A stretch of DNA of 48,252 nucleotides from Methylococcales bacterium. GTDB lineage: Bacteria > Pseudomonadota > Gammaproteobacteria > Methylococcales > Methylomonadaceae. Positions 38,361-47,586 of the stretch are shown here, piece by piece. A program made the position numbers and the translations under genes. Location of the stretch: positions 1 to 48,252 of the forward strand of contig QVQF01000071.1 of NCBI GenBank assembly GCA_003584895.1. The letters run 5' to 3'. The first letter of the stretch is position 1, and each line of letters opens with the position of its first letter. The notes beneath the pieces were generated by a model that was not told the origin of the DNA, searched no databases, and saw only the letters and a list, made by a program, of their open reading frames with translations.

Positions 38361-39214
38361 CTTACACCACACTCATTTCTGCCAGCCTACTAAATCAAAA
38401 CCTAAACAACCCTAACTGGATCATTATCGACTGCAGATTCTCCTTAGCGAATTACGATGCCGGCCATTACGCCTATCGCCACGGTCATATCCCTCATGCT
38501 TGCTATGCCAATTTGAACAAAGACCTATCAGCTCAGCCTACCGAATTAACTGGCAGACATCCCCTACCCGACTTTAACTTACTGACAAAAAAACTAGGTG
38601 ACTGGGGCATTAATCATCAGACTCAAGTTGTCGTTTATGATGACGCAGGCGGTGCTTTTGCAGGACGCTTATGGTGGTTATTAAGATGTTTAGGACATGA
38701 CAAGGTCGCTGTATTAAATGGTGGCATCCAACACTGGCAAAAACTAGGCTATGCACTCACCACTTCGTTACCCTGCACTCAACCCAGCACATTCAGAGCC
38801 TATTTAAATTGCTCTAACTGGCTTACTGCCCGCCAAGTCGAAAACCATCTCGCTAAAAAAGACATTTGTCTGATTGATGCTCGAAGTCCAGAACGTTATC
38901 GCGGCGAACAAGAACCCATAGATCCCATCGCTGGACATATTCCGCTAGCCTTAAACCGTCCACTAACCTTAAATCTTGATAAGCAGGGCTTATTCTTATC
39001 GCCTGAAACATTAGCCCAGCAATTTAAAGCACTAATAGCCACTACCTCGGCAACACAGGTCGTTCATTATTGCGGCTCAGGTGTTACCGCCTGCCATAAT
39101 TTGCTAGCAATGGAATATGCCGGATTAAAAGGCTCTAAAATTTATGCAGGCTCATGGAGTGAGTGGATCAGTAATAAAAATAGAACGATCATTACAGAAC
39201 AAAATATAACTTAA
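38357..39214 (+). CDS. sseA: Sulfurtransferase, 3-mercaptopyruvate type
   Basis: This is a two-rhodanese-domain protein of 285 residues. The inactive N-domain (about 1-140) includes DYD-type NYDAGHYAYRHGHIPHA and VVVYDDAGGAFAGRLWWLLR. The active C-domain has DARSPERYRGEQEPIDPIAGHIP near 174-196 and the nucleophile Cys239 in HYCGSGVTACHN. The loop CGSGVTA is characteristic of 3-mercaptopyruvate sulfurtransferases; thiosulfate enzymes typically have CRKGVT. It is coupled to the quinone oxidoreductase by a 4-base overlap. Confidence 0.9.
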   Translation: MTYTTLISASLLNQNLNNPNWIIIDCRFSLANYDAGHYAYRHGHIPHACYANLNKDLSAQPTELTGRHPLPDFNLLTKKLGDWGINHQTQVVVYDDAGGAFAGRLWWLLRCLGHDKVAVLNGGIQHWQKLGYALTTSLPCTQPSTFRAYLNCSNWLTARQVENHLAKKDICLIDARSPERYRGEQEPIDPIAGHIPLALNRPLTLNLDKQGLFLSPETLAQQFKALIATTSATQVVHYCGSGVTACHNLLAMEYAGLKGSKIYAGSWSEWISNKNRTIITEQNIT

Positions 39215-39391
39215 CCAACATCAGTCAACGCTTCGCTCACCTAGCAATAATTGCATTATATTATTCAATAATGAATCCTTATCTAACTGAATGTACTGTA
39301 ATTTCTACACCACATAACCCGCTTAAAAGTTGATCAAGCATCAAAATTAATAGATAATGTCCGGCTTTCAAACGTATTTATAGTATTTTTT

Positions 39392-39772
39392 ATGAACATT
39401 ACCATGCTTAAAGCAAAGCTACACCGAGCTACCGTGACTCGTTCAGAATTGGGCTATGAAGGTTCTTGCGCCATTGATGGCACTATCCTTGACTTGTCAG
39501 GTATCAAAGAATACGAACAAATACAGATTTACAATATTAACAACGGCGCACGCTTTACAACCTATGCCATCCGTGCCGAAGAAAACTCTGGCATTTTTTC
39601 AGTTAACGGTGCTGCCGCTAGATTAGCCTGCGCTGGCGATCTTATTATTGTTTGCGCCTACGCAACTTTAGATTCAAAAGAAGCTGAAGTGCATAAACCG
39701 ACTTTGGTTTATTTTAATGAAAAAAATGAAGTGTTGCGCACCGCTTCCGCCATTCCTGTACAGCCACTTTAA
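39392..39772 (+). CDS. panD: Aspartate 1-decarboxylase precursor
   Basis: PanD makes beta-alanine for pantothenate. It self-cleaves between Gly24 and Ser25 in [11 protein letters not shown], giving the pyruvoyl cofactor. [15 protein letters not shown], the [11 protein letters not shown] segment and [18 protein letters not shown] are conserved. Length 126 is normal. Neither 39392 nor the ATG at 39404 has a clear ribosome-binding site; the former matches the usual N-terminus. The 177-base gap before it shows no gene. No other pantothenate gene is adjacent. Confidence 0.95.
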   Translation: MNITMLKAKLHRATVTRSELGYEGSCAIDGTILDLSGIKEYEQIQIYNINNGARFTTYAIRAEENSGIFSVNGAAARLACAGDLIIVCAYATLDSKEAEVHKPTLVYFNEKNEVLRTASAIPVQPL

Positions 39773-39801
39773 CGATTCAGCTATAAGCCATGTAGCCGCG
39801 C

Positions 39802-39834
39802 TGGGTTAACGATGACGCTGTTGGCCCAACCTAC
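39802..39834. repeat. Short palindromic repeat, family A copy 4
   Basis: TGGGTTAAC (39802-39810) pairs with GTTGGCCCA (39820-39828) with two wobbles; ACCTAC follows, as in copy 1. It differs from copy 1 mainly in the loop and a few arm bases. It lies between panD and the convergent RND operon. Confidence 0.7.
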
Positions 39835-39957
39835 CCGCCACCTAATGCCTTTACATTCAAACGCTCATTCATAATGCGTCCACATACGTAACACACGGCT
39901 GATGCTTTCCTTGACAAATACACACTACTCAAGATTAAGAAGGGATTAATTGCCACC

Positions 39958-39985
39958 GTAGTGACAGATCGCGACCTGTCACTAC
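39958..39985. repeat. Stem-loop past the RND gene
   Basis: GTAGTGACAG and CTGTCACTAC form ten perfect pairs around ATCGCGAC. It lies 13 bases past the RND stop codon in its 3' region. No T-tract follows. It looks like a different palindromic repeat type from family A, but only one copy is in the window. Confidence 0.55.
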
Positions 39986-39997
39986 TTCGACCCATCT

Positions 39998-42900
39998 CTA
40001 AATTTTCACCCTAAACCAAGCCGCATACAGTGCCGGCAAAAACAAAATAGTGAGTACTGTTGCTACCGCCAAACCGCCCATAATAGCTACCGCCATCGGC
40101 CCAAAAAAGACGCTACTGGTCAGTGGTATCATCGCTAAAATGGCTGCAGCCGCTGTGAGCATAATGGGTCTAAATCTTCGCAAGGTGGATTCAACGATAG
40201 CTTGCCAGGCTCCAATACCGGTGGCTCGATCTTGTTCTATTTGATCGACCAAGATGACGGAGTTGCGCATAATCATACCCGACAAGGCAATGGTACCCAG
40301 CATAGCAACAAAGCCAAAGGGTTTATCAAATAACAATAAAGCGATGGTGACACCAATCAGTCCTAAGGGTGCGGTTAATATCACCAAAAACACCCTAGAG
40401 AAACTTTGTAGCTGCACCATTAAAATGGTCAACACGGCAATTAAAAACAGCGGAAAACCTGCCGCGACCGAAGCCCCACCCTTAGCCGATTCCTCTACCG
40501 CACCACCAGTTTCTATACTAACGCCTGAAGGTAAACTCGCCTTAATAACATCTAATTGCTGATCTATCTGCTGCGAGACCACAGCAGCTTGCAAATCACC
40601 TTGTAAATTAGCTCTAACAATAATCGAGGGTTGACGATCACGTCGCCAGATCACACCTTCTTCAAAGGCTGAACTGAGGGTGGCTAGTTGTGCCAATGGC
40701 ACGGCACCTGAGGGCGTGTTAATCATTAAGTCAGGTAAATGTGACAAATGTGTACGCTCCACTGCTGGGCCTCGGGCGACTAAACTGATGCGCTCGTTAC
40801 CCTCTCTAAATTCAGTCACAAACAATTCTCTGGAAGCGGCATTGATGATAGTAGCGACATCGACCGTACTAACACCTAATAAACGTGCTTTTGCTTGATC
40901 GACTTCGACATGTACCACTTTACTAGGCTCTTCCCAATTAAGTTGCACACTCAGTAAATTTGCATGAGCACGCATGACGCCAGCCACTTGTCTCGCAATA
41001 TCGCGTATTTGCGTAATATTGGCACCAGAAACTCGAAATTGAACCGGAAACCCTACGGGTGGACCATTTTCTAAACGCAGCACGGAAGCCCTTAACTCAG
41101 GGAAATCGCTCTCAAATAAGGACAGCAAATCTAAACGCAAAGCTTCTCTAGCCGCTAAAGTTTTAGCTAAAATAACAAATTGACCAAAACCCCGATGCGG
41201 TAATTGTATATCTAAGGGCAAATAAAATCGTGGCGCACCCGTGCCTATATAAGCCACGAAATTATCGATACCTTCATGTTGTTGTGACCAGTTTTGTAAC
41301 CAAAGCTCTAGCTTTTTAGCTTGTGCATTGGTGGCCTCATAGGAAGAACCTTCGGTCATACGTAAATCAACCACCAATTCCAGTCGTGTAGAATCAGGAA
41401 AGAACTGCTGCTGCACTTTACCAAACCCCATAATAGACATCACAAACACCGCCAAAGTAATGGCTAATACTGTTTTTCGGTAGCGCACACAAAGGGTAAC
41501 CAGCGTTCGCAAACTTTGATAGAACGGCGTGTTATAAATATCGTGATGATCAGTACTGACCTTCTTTTCGCTTAGATTAAGTCGCGTTCTTAACCAAAGA
41601 CTGATTTTTGAAGGAACTGGCGCTTCAGCGTAATTGGGTAGTAAGTGATAGCCCAAAAAAGGCACTAATATCACCGCAGCAAACCAAGAAATAATCAGGG
41701 CTATTGCTGATACTTGAAAAATAGACCGCGTATATTCACCCGTAGAAGAACTTGCCGTTGCAATCGGCAAAAATCCAGCCACCGTCACCAAAGTACCTGT
41801 GAGCATGGGCATGGCGGTAGAGCTATAAGCAAAGGAGGCAGCTTTGACTCGACTCCATCCTTGTTCCATTTTAGAAGACATCATTTCTACGGCAATAATG
41901 GCATCATCAACTAATAAGCCTAAAGCCAAAATCAACGCGCCTAGTGATATTTTGTGCAAGCCTATGCCATTCAAATACATCACCAAAAAAGTACTGGCTA
42001 ACACTACAGGAATAGTAATGGCTACCACCATGCCACTACGCCAGCCTAAGGAAATCAAACTGACACTGAGTACAATCACCAACGCTTCTATCAGCGACTT
42101 TACAAAATCATTAACCGAATGTGCAACAATTTTAGGCTGCAAGGTGACTGGATTTAACGCTAAACCAACGGATAATTCAGGCAGAATTTTTGCCATGACC
42201 TTATCTAGCTCGTGACCCAAACTAATGATATCACCACCATCTTTCATGCTGATCCCCAAGAGCAAGCTGTCCTTACCTTGATAGCGAATACGGCTCTTAG
42301 GCGGATCTTCATAGCCCCTATAAATATGCGCGACATCACCCAGCCTAAAATCTTGATTGTTAGCACGTAGTCGTAATTGATTTAAATCATCTACCGTATT
42401 GTAACGACCTGATACGGCAATTCGTATGCGCTCATCTGAGGATTCAAAGGTGCCGCTAGGTACTACTGTGTTTTGTGCTTGTAAAATACCTATAAGAGCA
42501 TTGGCACTTAAACCTAAACTGACTAATTTTGCATTTGATAACTCAATAAAAAGACGCTGTTCTTGTTCACCGAAAAATTCGACTTTTGCAACATCATCAA
42601 TTTTTAATAACTCCGTTCTAATCAGTTCTGCTTGTTTTTTTAAGGCGGCATAATCAAAGCCATCACCTGTTAAGGCATACATACTGCCGTATACGTCACT
42701 AAACTCATCATTGAACGTTAAGCTTTCAATAGCTTGTGGCAAAGTGTGGCGAATATCGCCTACTTTTTTACGAACTTGATACCAAACCTCAGGGATATCT
42801 TTAGATAAAGTATCATCTTTGGCAACCAGAAAAATCATTGACTCGCCAGGGCGCGAAAAACTACTGGAATAATCCAAATGAGGCACTTCCTGAAGTTTCT

Positions 42901-43135
42901 TTTCTAATTTGTCAGTTACTTGCTGCTCGACTTCTTGAGCACTCGCGCCTGGCCAAGTAGCATGCACTAACATGACTTTAAAAGTAAAAGGAGGATCTTC
43001 AGACTGTCCTAATTTAGTATAAGAAAACAAGCCTGTAATAGTCAGCATTAACATCAAATACAACACTAAGACCTGATGTTTCAAGGCCCAATCTGACATA
43101 TTAAAGCGCTTACTGGCCATGACTTCTTTACTCAT
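39998..43135 (-). CDS. RND efflux pump inner-membrane transporter (HAE1 type)
   Basis: This 1045-residue proton-driven pump probably exports hydrophobic or amphiphilic compounds. It has the duplicated RND plan: a helix at about 15-35, a periplasmic loop, a helix bundle at about 340-540, and the same again. The proton-relay Asp pair in helix 4 is in LGLLVDDAIIAVEMM near 413. The helix-10 lysine position of AcrB reads MRNSVILVDQI, with Arg, as in the TriC/MexK-like branch. LGQSEDPPFTFKVM near 48-61 also fits that branch. The start overlaps the adaptor stop by four bases. It is last in a TolC-adaptor-RND operon. Confidence 0.93.
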   Translation of the reverse strand: MSKEVMASKRFNMSDWALKHQVLVLYLMLMLTITGLFSYTKLGQSEDPPFTFKVMLVHATWPGASAQEVEQQVTDKLEKKLQEVPHLDYSSSFSRPGESMIFLVAKDDTLSKDIPEVWYQVRKKVGDIRHTLPQAIESLTFNDEFSDVYGSMYALTGDGFDYAALKKQAELIRTELLKIDDVAKVEFFGEQEQRLFIELSNAKLVSLGLSANALIGILQAQNTVVPSGTFESSDERIRIAVSGRYNTVDDLNQLRLRANNQDFRLGDVAHIYRGYEDPPKSRIRYQGKDSLLLGISMKDGGDIISLGHELDKVMAKILPELSVGLALNPVTLQPKIVAHSVNDFVKSLIEALVIVLSVSLISLGWRSGMVVAITIPVVLASTFLVMYLNGIGLHKISLGALILALGLLVDDAIIAVEMMSSKMEQGWSRVKAASFAYSSTAMPMLTGTLVTVAGFLPIATASSSTGEYTRSIFQVSAIALIISWFAAVILVPFLGYHLLPNYAEAPVPSKISLWLRTRLNLSEKKVSTDHHDIYNTPFYQSLRTLVTLCVRYRKTVLAITLAVFVMSIMGFGKVQQQFFPDSTRLELVVDLRMTEGSSYEATNAQAKKLELWLQNWSQQHEGIDNFVAYIGTGAPRFYLPLDIQLPHRGFGQFVILAKTLAAREALRLDLLSLFESDFPELRASVLRLENGPPVGFPVQFRVSGANITQIRDIARQVAGVMRAHANLLSVQLNWEEPSKVVHVEVDQAKARLLGVSTVDVATIINAASRELFVTEFREGNERISLVARGPAVERTHLSHLPDLMINTPSGAVPLAQLATLSSAFEEGVIWRRDRQPSIIVRANLQGDLQAAVVSQQIDQQLDVIKASLPSGVSIETGGAVEESAKGGASVAAGFPLFLIAVLTILMVQLQSFSRVFLVILTAPLGLIGVTIALLLFDKPFGFVAMLGTIALSGMIMRNSVILVDQIEQDRATGIGAWQAIVESTLRRFRPIMLTAAAAILAMIPLTSSVFFGPMAVAIMGGLAVATVLTILFLPALYAAWFRVKI

Positions 43136-44208
43136 GGTGCCATCTCAATGATGGGCTTAACGATTTGATCTTTAATTAATGTATGCACACCAGCAATAGC
43201 TACTTTTTCACCAACTTGTAGACCTTCTTTTATTAACACCCCATCTTCTGTAAAGGGTCCCGTGATAACCTCGCGTGGCTGTGCCTTATTGTTCTCATCA
43301 ATCACCCAAACGATAGGCTTATTATTAATTTCGGTGAGCGCGCGACTAGGTATTAGATAGCCTGAGGTAGCTAACGAGTCGGTAATATTAAAATGTACGC
43401 CTGCGGTCATACCTAACTTGATGGCCGCATCGGCATGATTGATAGTAATACGTACATTAAAAGCGCGAGTGGCTGCATCTGCGATAGGAGAAATCTCCCT
43501 TACCACGCCTGTATAAGTCTCCGTCTGATTAGCCCATAACTTCACCATGACTTGAGCATTTAATTTGACTTCAGACACGCGTGATTCTGGAGCCGCAACC
43601 AAAACATCTGTCGCTTTCGTGTCGGCAATCTTTACGATGATTTCACCGGCTTGTATTACTTGTCCAGGCTCTGCATGAATCATCGTGATAACGCCGTCAC
43701 GATCTGAGCTTAAATTAACGTATTGCATTTGATTTTCTGTGACATGCGCTTGCGCCTTAATTTGAGCAAGCTTAGCACTGGCGGTTATATATTGGGCTTC
43801 TTTGATATCCAAGGCCGAAGCTGATATAAATTTTTTAGCAAACAACTGGCGCTGGCGATTAAGCTCTGCCAACGCCAAGTTTTTATCGGCCTCAGCTGCA
43901 CTCACAGCGGCCAGTGCTGCGGTGACGCTTAAGCGATTATCAAGTGGATCTAAGTAAGCTAATACCTGCCCTTTCTTTATGTATGCACCGACTTCGACGT
44001 TGCGCTTAATGATTTTGCCATTCACTCTAAAGCCTTGACTCGATTCATAACGCGGACGCACCTCACCAACTAAAATCATGCCCTGTGCGGAGGTTTTTTC
44101 ACCTACTACAGTCACCAGTGCTGGCCGAGGCGGCAATTCAGCAGAAGGTGGTTTGCTACAGTCACTTAGCAGCACTATTAATAAGCATCCAAGGATTATC
44201 TTTGTCAT
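43132..44208 (-). CDS. RND pump periplasmic adaptor (membrane fusion lipoprotein)
   Basis: This 358-residue adaptor links the RND pump with the outer-membrane channel. The signal peptide ends LIVLLSDC, so Cys17 could be lipidated although Asp before it is unusual. The order is half lipoyl domain (SSQGFRVNGKIIKRNVEVGAYIKKGQVLAYLDPLD), alpha-helical hairpin at about 85-150, second half lipoyl (DGVITMIHAEPGQVIQAGEIIVKI), beta-barrel and membrane-proximal domains. It lies 62 bases after the TolC gene and overlaps the pump gene as ATGA. Confidence 0.92.
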   Translation of the reverse strand: MTKIILGCLLIVLLSDCSKPPSAELPPRPALVTVVGEKTSAQGMILVGEVRPRYESSQGFRVNGKIIKRNVEVGAYIKKGQVLAYLDPLDNRLSVTAALAAVSAAEADKNLALAELNRQRQLFAKKFISASALDIKEAQYITASAKLAQIKAQAHVTENQMQYVNLSSDRDGVITMIHAEPGQVIQAGEIIVKIADTKATDVLVAAPESRVSEVKLNAQVMVKLWANQTETYTGVVREISPIADAATRAFNVRITINHADAAIKLGMTAGVHFNITDSLATSGYLIPSRALTEINNKPIVWVIDENNKAQPREVITGPFTEDGVLIKEGLQVGEKVAIAGVHTLIKDQIVKPIIEMAP

Positions 44209-44270
44209 AAAGTTTTCTAGTGGCGGATTTTGGTGAGTATGGATAACGCTGCATCACGTTAAGGGTTGGA

Positions 44271-45626
44271 TTATTGAACGAGTTGCTGATTGATATCAAC
44301 TAAATCACTTTCTGCAACGACGCCTGTAGCGGTTTTTAAGCGAATGATATTCACTAAATAACTATAACGTGCTTGCAGTAAATCACGCTTGGCATTAAAT
44401 AATTGTTGTTGCACATTGAGTACATCAACGCTGGTGCGCAAGCCGACATCATAACTCACATGCGTAGCCTCTAACTGACTTTGACTACTGACCAAAGCTT
44501 GCTCATAAGCTTTTACCTGGGCAATGCTAGTACTTAAGTTTAAATAAGCCCGTTGCGTCTCTTGGCTCATTTGTCTGCGAGCAATATCAACATCATTGAG
44601 CGCTTTTTGTTTATTTAACACTGCTTGCCGAACGCGCGAAGTCGTGCCCCCACCTTGATAGAGAGGCACTTGTAATTGCAAACCTACACTACCGCTCTTA
44701 AGATCACTGCCAAAACCGTAATAGCTGCCACTGGCGTAACTATCAGAAACACTAGCGACTGCATCCAAAGTCGGTAAATGTCCGGCATTGGCATAGTCTA
44801 TGGCCTGCTCAGATAATTTGACGTTATCTTGATGAATTTGTATGTTTAAATCATTTATCGCTGCAACCTCTAGCCATTTATCCAAGCTTTGCTCTAAGGC
44901 ATGAGTTTTCATCGTGGCATTCACTGCCGCTAAAGCTTGCGGGATTTCACCGGTAATGGCCTGAACGGCTTGTTCAGCAATTTGATGATCGTTAATGGCA
45001 GCTATCTCTTGTGCAACGACTAAATCGTAACGAGCTTGCGCTTCATTTACATCGGTACTGGTATTAGTACCGGCATCAAAATTAGCTTTAGCTTGTTCTA
45101 ACTGACTTAGAATCGCAGCTTTTTGTGCCGTTAATAATTCCGTTTTATCTTGCGTCAGTAACACATCAAAATACACTGCGGTCGTGCGTAACATTAAGGT
45201 TTGCTGAGTTAGATACAATTGCTTATCGGCTAAGCTGACTTGAGTTTTCGCCCGGTCTAATTCGACTAAATTTTGTTGTCGATAAATCGGTTGATGGGCC
45301 TCGATGCCATATTGATAACCTGAAAATGATTGCGCGCCACCAGGGAATGGAAAGCCTACACCCACACCTTTATAGGCAATATCGGTATGCGTAATAGCAG
45401 TGCCCGCATTAAAGTTAACCACGGGGCGATAGAGCGCTTTACCTTGCTCGATAATTTCTTGTGTTGCTTGATTTGCCACTATTGCCGAGGCCAGTGTAGC
45501 ATCATGCGCTAAAGCCAAATTATAAATATCAAGCAGCGATTGTGGTTTTTTTTCAGCATGAACACTGAGCGGTAATGCAAAAAAAATGCAAAGAATTAAT
45601 GTCAGTAAAAAGGATAGCTTTAGCAT
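44271..45626 (-). CDS. TolC-family outer-membrane channel protein
   Basis: This is the outer-membrane exit duct of the tripartite pump. Start MLKLSFLLTLILCIFFALPL gives a normal signal peptide with cleavage after SVHA; a longer in-frame start at 45653 is less likely. The mature protein has the duplicated coiled-coil/barrel plan: SLLDIYNLALAHDATLASA near 30-48 and LQVPLYQGGGTTSRVRQAV near 322-340 mark the two halves; the long helices are heptad-rich. The sequence looks like the TolC branch that serves type I secretion as well as efflux, but adaptor and RND genes follow, so efflux is the likely use. Confidence 0.92.
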   Translation of the reverse strand: MLKLSFLLTLILCIFFALPLSVHAEKKPQSLLDIYNLALAHDATLASAIVANQATQEIIEQGKALYRPVVNFNAGTAITHTDIAYKGVGVGFPFPGGAQSFSGYQYGIEAHQPIYRQQNLVELDRAKTQVSLADKQLYLTQQTLMLRTTAVYFDVLLTQDKTELLTAQKAAILSQLEQAKANFDAGTNTSTDVNEAQARYDLVVAQEIAAINDHQIAEQAVQAITGEIPQALAAVNATMKTHALEQSLDKWLEVAAINDLNIQIHQDNVKLSEQAIDYANAGHLPTLDAVASVSDSYASGSYYGFGSDLKSGSVGLQLQVPLYQGGGTTSRVRQAVLNKQKALNDVDIARRQMSQETQRAYLNLSTSIAQVKAYEQALVSSQSQLEATHVSYDVGLRTSVDVLNVQQQLFNAKRDLLQARYSYLVNIIRLKTATGVVAESDLVDINQQLVQ

Positions 45627-45749
45627 ATAAGTTTTAACATAGGAGTAAAGCATTGAGCCATCATTAACCCTTGTCTCAGGGGCTTAGGTCTAAATATAAA
45701 TAACTAATGACTTAGATTTAATCTGGCATTACTGCCTGCTGTCACTGTA

Positions 45750-45788
45750 AGTTGATCATTGTCAACTGGAGTACTGTAACTGTCAACT
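45750..45788. promoter_or_regulatory. Candidate operator of the TolC-RND operon
   Basis: AGTTGA (45750-45755) and TCAACT (45762-45767) form an inverted repeat around six bases. A third GTCAACT occurs at 45782-45788, 21 bases from the one at 45761, about two helical turns. The site lies about 125 bases upstream of the operon start at 45626. Such layouts are typical of TetR- or MarR-type efflux repressors, but no regulator gene is adjacent. The rest of 45654-45950 shows no gene. Confidence 0.45.
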
Positions 45789-45950
45789 ATCGTAAAGCAT
45801 GTGTCTGAAATAATATTGCACTGCCATCTAGCCCTTAAATGGAAATCCAGATAATTCAGAGCATCATCAACATTATTCTTCTAATGTTGATATCAATTTT
45901 TCTGACAAAAAATCATCCTATCGACTTTTTATTTTCTTAACTGTCAGGAC

Positions 45951-46562
45951 CTAGGTTGCAAGCCCTTTTAAAATACCATCTAAAGGCAACGCACAAGCCG
46001 GCACAAAGGTTTGCATAAAATAACCCACCTCAGGCAACGTTGAATCATTCAGTTTCTGCTCTAATTCACGGGCAGTGATACTAAACTCAAGATTACCGGC
46101 ACGTAATTCCGACAAACATTTTAAGTACGCTGACAAAGTATCGGCTGCTTTAATGATTTGATGATGACTTTCTGGTTGTTGATCGTCACTTAATAATGCT
46201 TTATAGGCGGTTTTTAACGGATCAGGCAGTAAACTAATTAATTCATCACAAGCTATAGCTTCTATTTGCCGGTAGGCAGTCGTTAAAGAGCTTGAGAAGT
46301 ATTTAATCGGCGTGGGCAAATCGCCAGTTAAGACTTCACTGGCATCATGAAATAAAGCCGCTGTAGCAATGGCATTAGCATCTACCTGCCCCATAAAAAA
46401 CTCATTGCGGATCAAAGCTAAAGCATGAGCGATAACGGCTACTTCCCAACTATGTTCCATTACGTTTTCAGGTTCTGAGTTACGCATCAGCCCCCAACGC
46501 TTAATCCAACGTAACCTAGAGAGATAGGCGTAAAATTTACTAGAAGAAACTGTGTGACTCAT
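45951..46562 (-). CDS. yfbR: 5'-deoxynucleotidase YfbR
   Basis: YfbR dephosphorylates deoxynucleoside 5'-monophosphates. This HD-domain phosphohydrolase has the metal His37 in ENVMEHSWEVA, the His72-Asp73 pair in ALFHDASEVLTGDLPTPIKYF, and the later Asp in KAADTLSAYLKCLSE near 140. These segments are nearly identical in style to E. coli YfbR. Length 203 is normal. It stands alone; a 257-base gap separates it from the toxin-antitoxin operon. Confidence 0.93.
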   Translation of the reverse strand: MSHTVSSSKFYAYLSRLRWIKRWGLMRNSEPENVMEHSWEVAVIAHALALIRNEFFMGQVDANAIATAALFHDASEVLTGDLPTPIKYFSSSLTTAYRQIEAIACDELISLLPDPLKTAYKALLSDDQQPESHHQIIKAADTLSAYLKCLSELRAGNLEFSITARELEQKLNDSTLPEVGYFMQTFVPACALPLDGILKGLAT

Positions 46563-46786
46563 GAGCGTACCTTTATTGTAAATAGCATCGTGGCTTAATG
46601 CCTCAAGACAACTGACTCATTTTGACCGATAACTGTCTAATAAGATGTCATTTGGGCATTAATCTCTTAACGGTGTTTAGCATAAAGGTACTTGGCGACG
46701 AATCATGTCGCATTTAGTTATTAAGGGCTATTAAAGTTATTTCTGTCGAACAAACTTGATAACGAAAACGGGAAGCATTAGTATGG

Positions 46787-46810
46787 CTATAAATATAGCT
46801 ATATTTATAG
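46787..46810 (+). promoter_or_regulatory. Palindromic operator of the toxin-antitoxin operon
   Basis: CTATAAATATAG is followed directly by its own reverse complement, making a 24-base perfect palindrome that ends ten bases before the antitoxin start. It contains TATAAATA and would overlap the -10 region. Autorepression by the antitoxin is the expected role. GAGGTG after it is the ribosome-binding site. Confidence 0.7.
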
Positions 46811-46819
46811 AGGTGAACA

Positions 46820-47098
46820 ATGAAAATCAGCACTATAGCTGAGGCAAAGAATAATTTATCTCAATTGATTTATCAACTTGAGGCAGATGAGACTATTCAT
46901 CTTACCCGTCATGGTAAGCCGGTTGCTGTGATGTTATCCGAAGCCAATTATCAAAAATTGATACATAAAAATAATAGTTTGTATCAAGCCATCCAACAGT
47001 GGCGCACTGAATTAAAGGATGAAGTCGCTTTAACTGAAGCAGAACTTAAAAATATTCGCACTAGCAGCCAAGATCGAGTCTTTTCATGGGACGAATAA
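46820..47098 (+). CDS. Phd/YefM-family antitoxin
   Basis: This 92-residue antitoxin neutralises the PIN toxin and represses its own operon. The Phd/YefM DNA-binding fold is seen in the first 55 residues: KISTIAEAKNNLSQLIYQLEADETIHLTRHGKPVAVMLSEANYQKLI. The C-terminal half (about 56-92) is charged and probably disordered until bound to the toxin. Its stop overlaps the toxin start by 13 bases. A 24-base palindrome lies immediately upstream. Confidence 0.9.
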   Translation: MKISTIAEAKNNLSQLIYQLEADETIHLTRHGKPVAVMLSEANYQKLIHKNNSLYQAIQQWRTELKDEVALTEAELKNIRTSSQDRVFSWDE

Positions 47099-47508
47099 GC
47101 TATTTACTGGACAGTAATATTTTGTCAGAGCCTGCGAGATTAAAGCCTAATGCCCAAGTGTTAAAACAATTTGCCAATCATGATGATTGCTATGCAACAG
47201 TATCAATCGTTTGGCATGAACTTGTGTATGGTTGTGAATTACTTCCTGCATCGAAAAGGAAAGAACAACTTCAAGCTTATTTAGAGATGCTGCTGATGAA
47301 TGGTTTAATTATTTTGCCTTATGATCAGCTCGCAGCCGATTGGTATGCAAAAGAGCGCGCAAGATTACAATTTCAAGGAAAAACCTGTGCTTATGCTGAT
47401 GGCGAAATAGCGGCGATTGCCGTTAGCAACAAATTAATCTTAGTCACGCGAAATATTCAAGATTTCCAAAACTTTCAAAACCTAAGCTTACAAAATTGGT
47501 TTGATTAA
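47086..47508 (+). CDS. PIN-domain toxin (VapC-like RNase)
   Basis: This is a 140-residue PIN-domain ribonuclease. The acidic residues that bind metal are present: Asp in SYLLDSNILSE near residue 9, Glu in VWHELVYG near 44, Asp in YADGEIAAIAV near 105, and Asp in TRNIQDF near 126. It belongs to the VapC/FitB-like group, most of which cleave tRNA or rRNA; the target here is unknown. It overlaps the antitoxin gene by 13 bases, and the pair is complete and apparently functional. Confidence 0.9.
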   Translation: MGRISYLLDSNILSEPARLKPNAQVLKQFANHDDCYATVSIVWHELVYGCELLPASKRKEQLQAYLEMLLMNGLIILPYDQLAADWYAKERARLQFQGKTCAYADGEIAAIAVSNKLILVTRNIQDFQNFQNLSLQNWFD

Positions 47509-47586
47509 ACAACTGCTTGTATCAGGCACACACATTAACTATAGCTACTGAAGCTTAGCCGTATTGAAATAAATACACTGTCCAGC

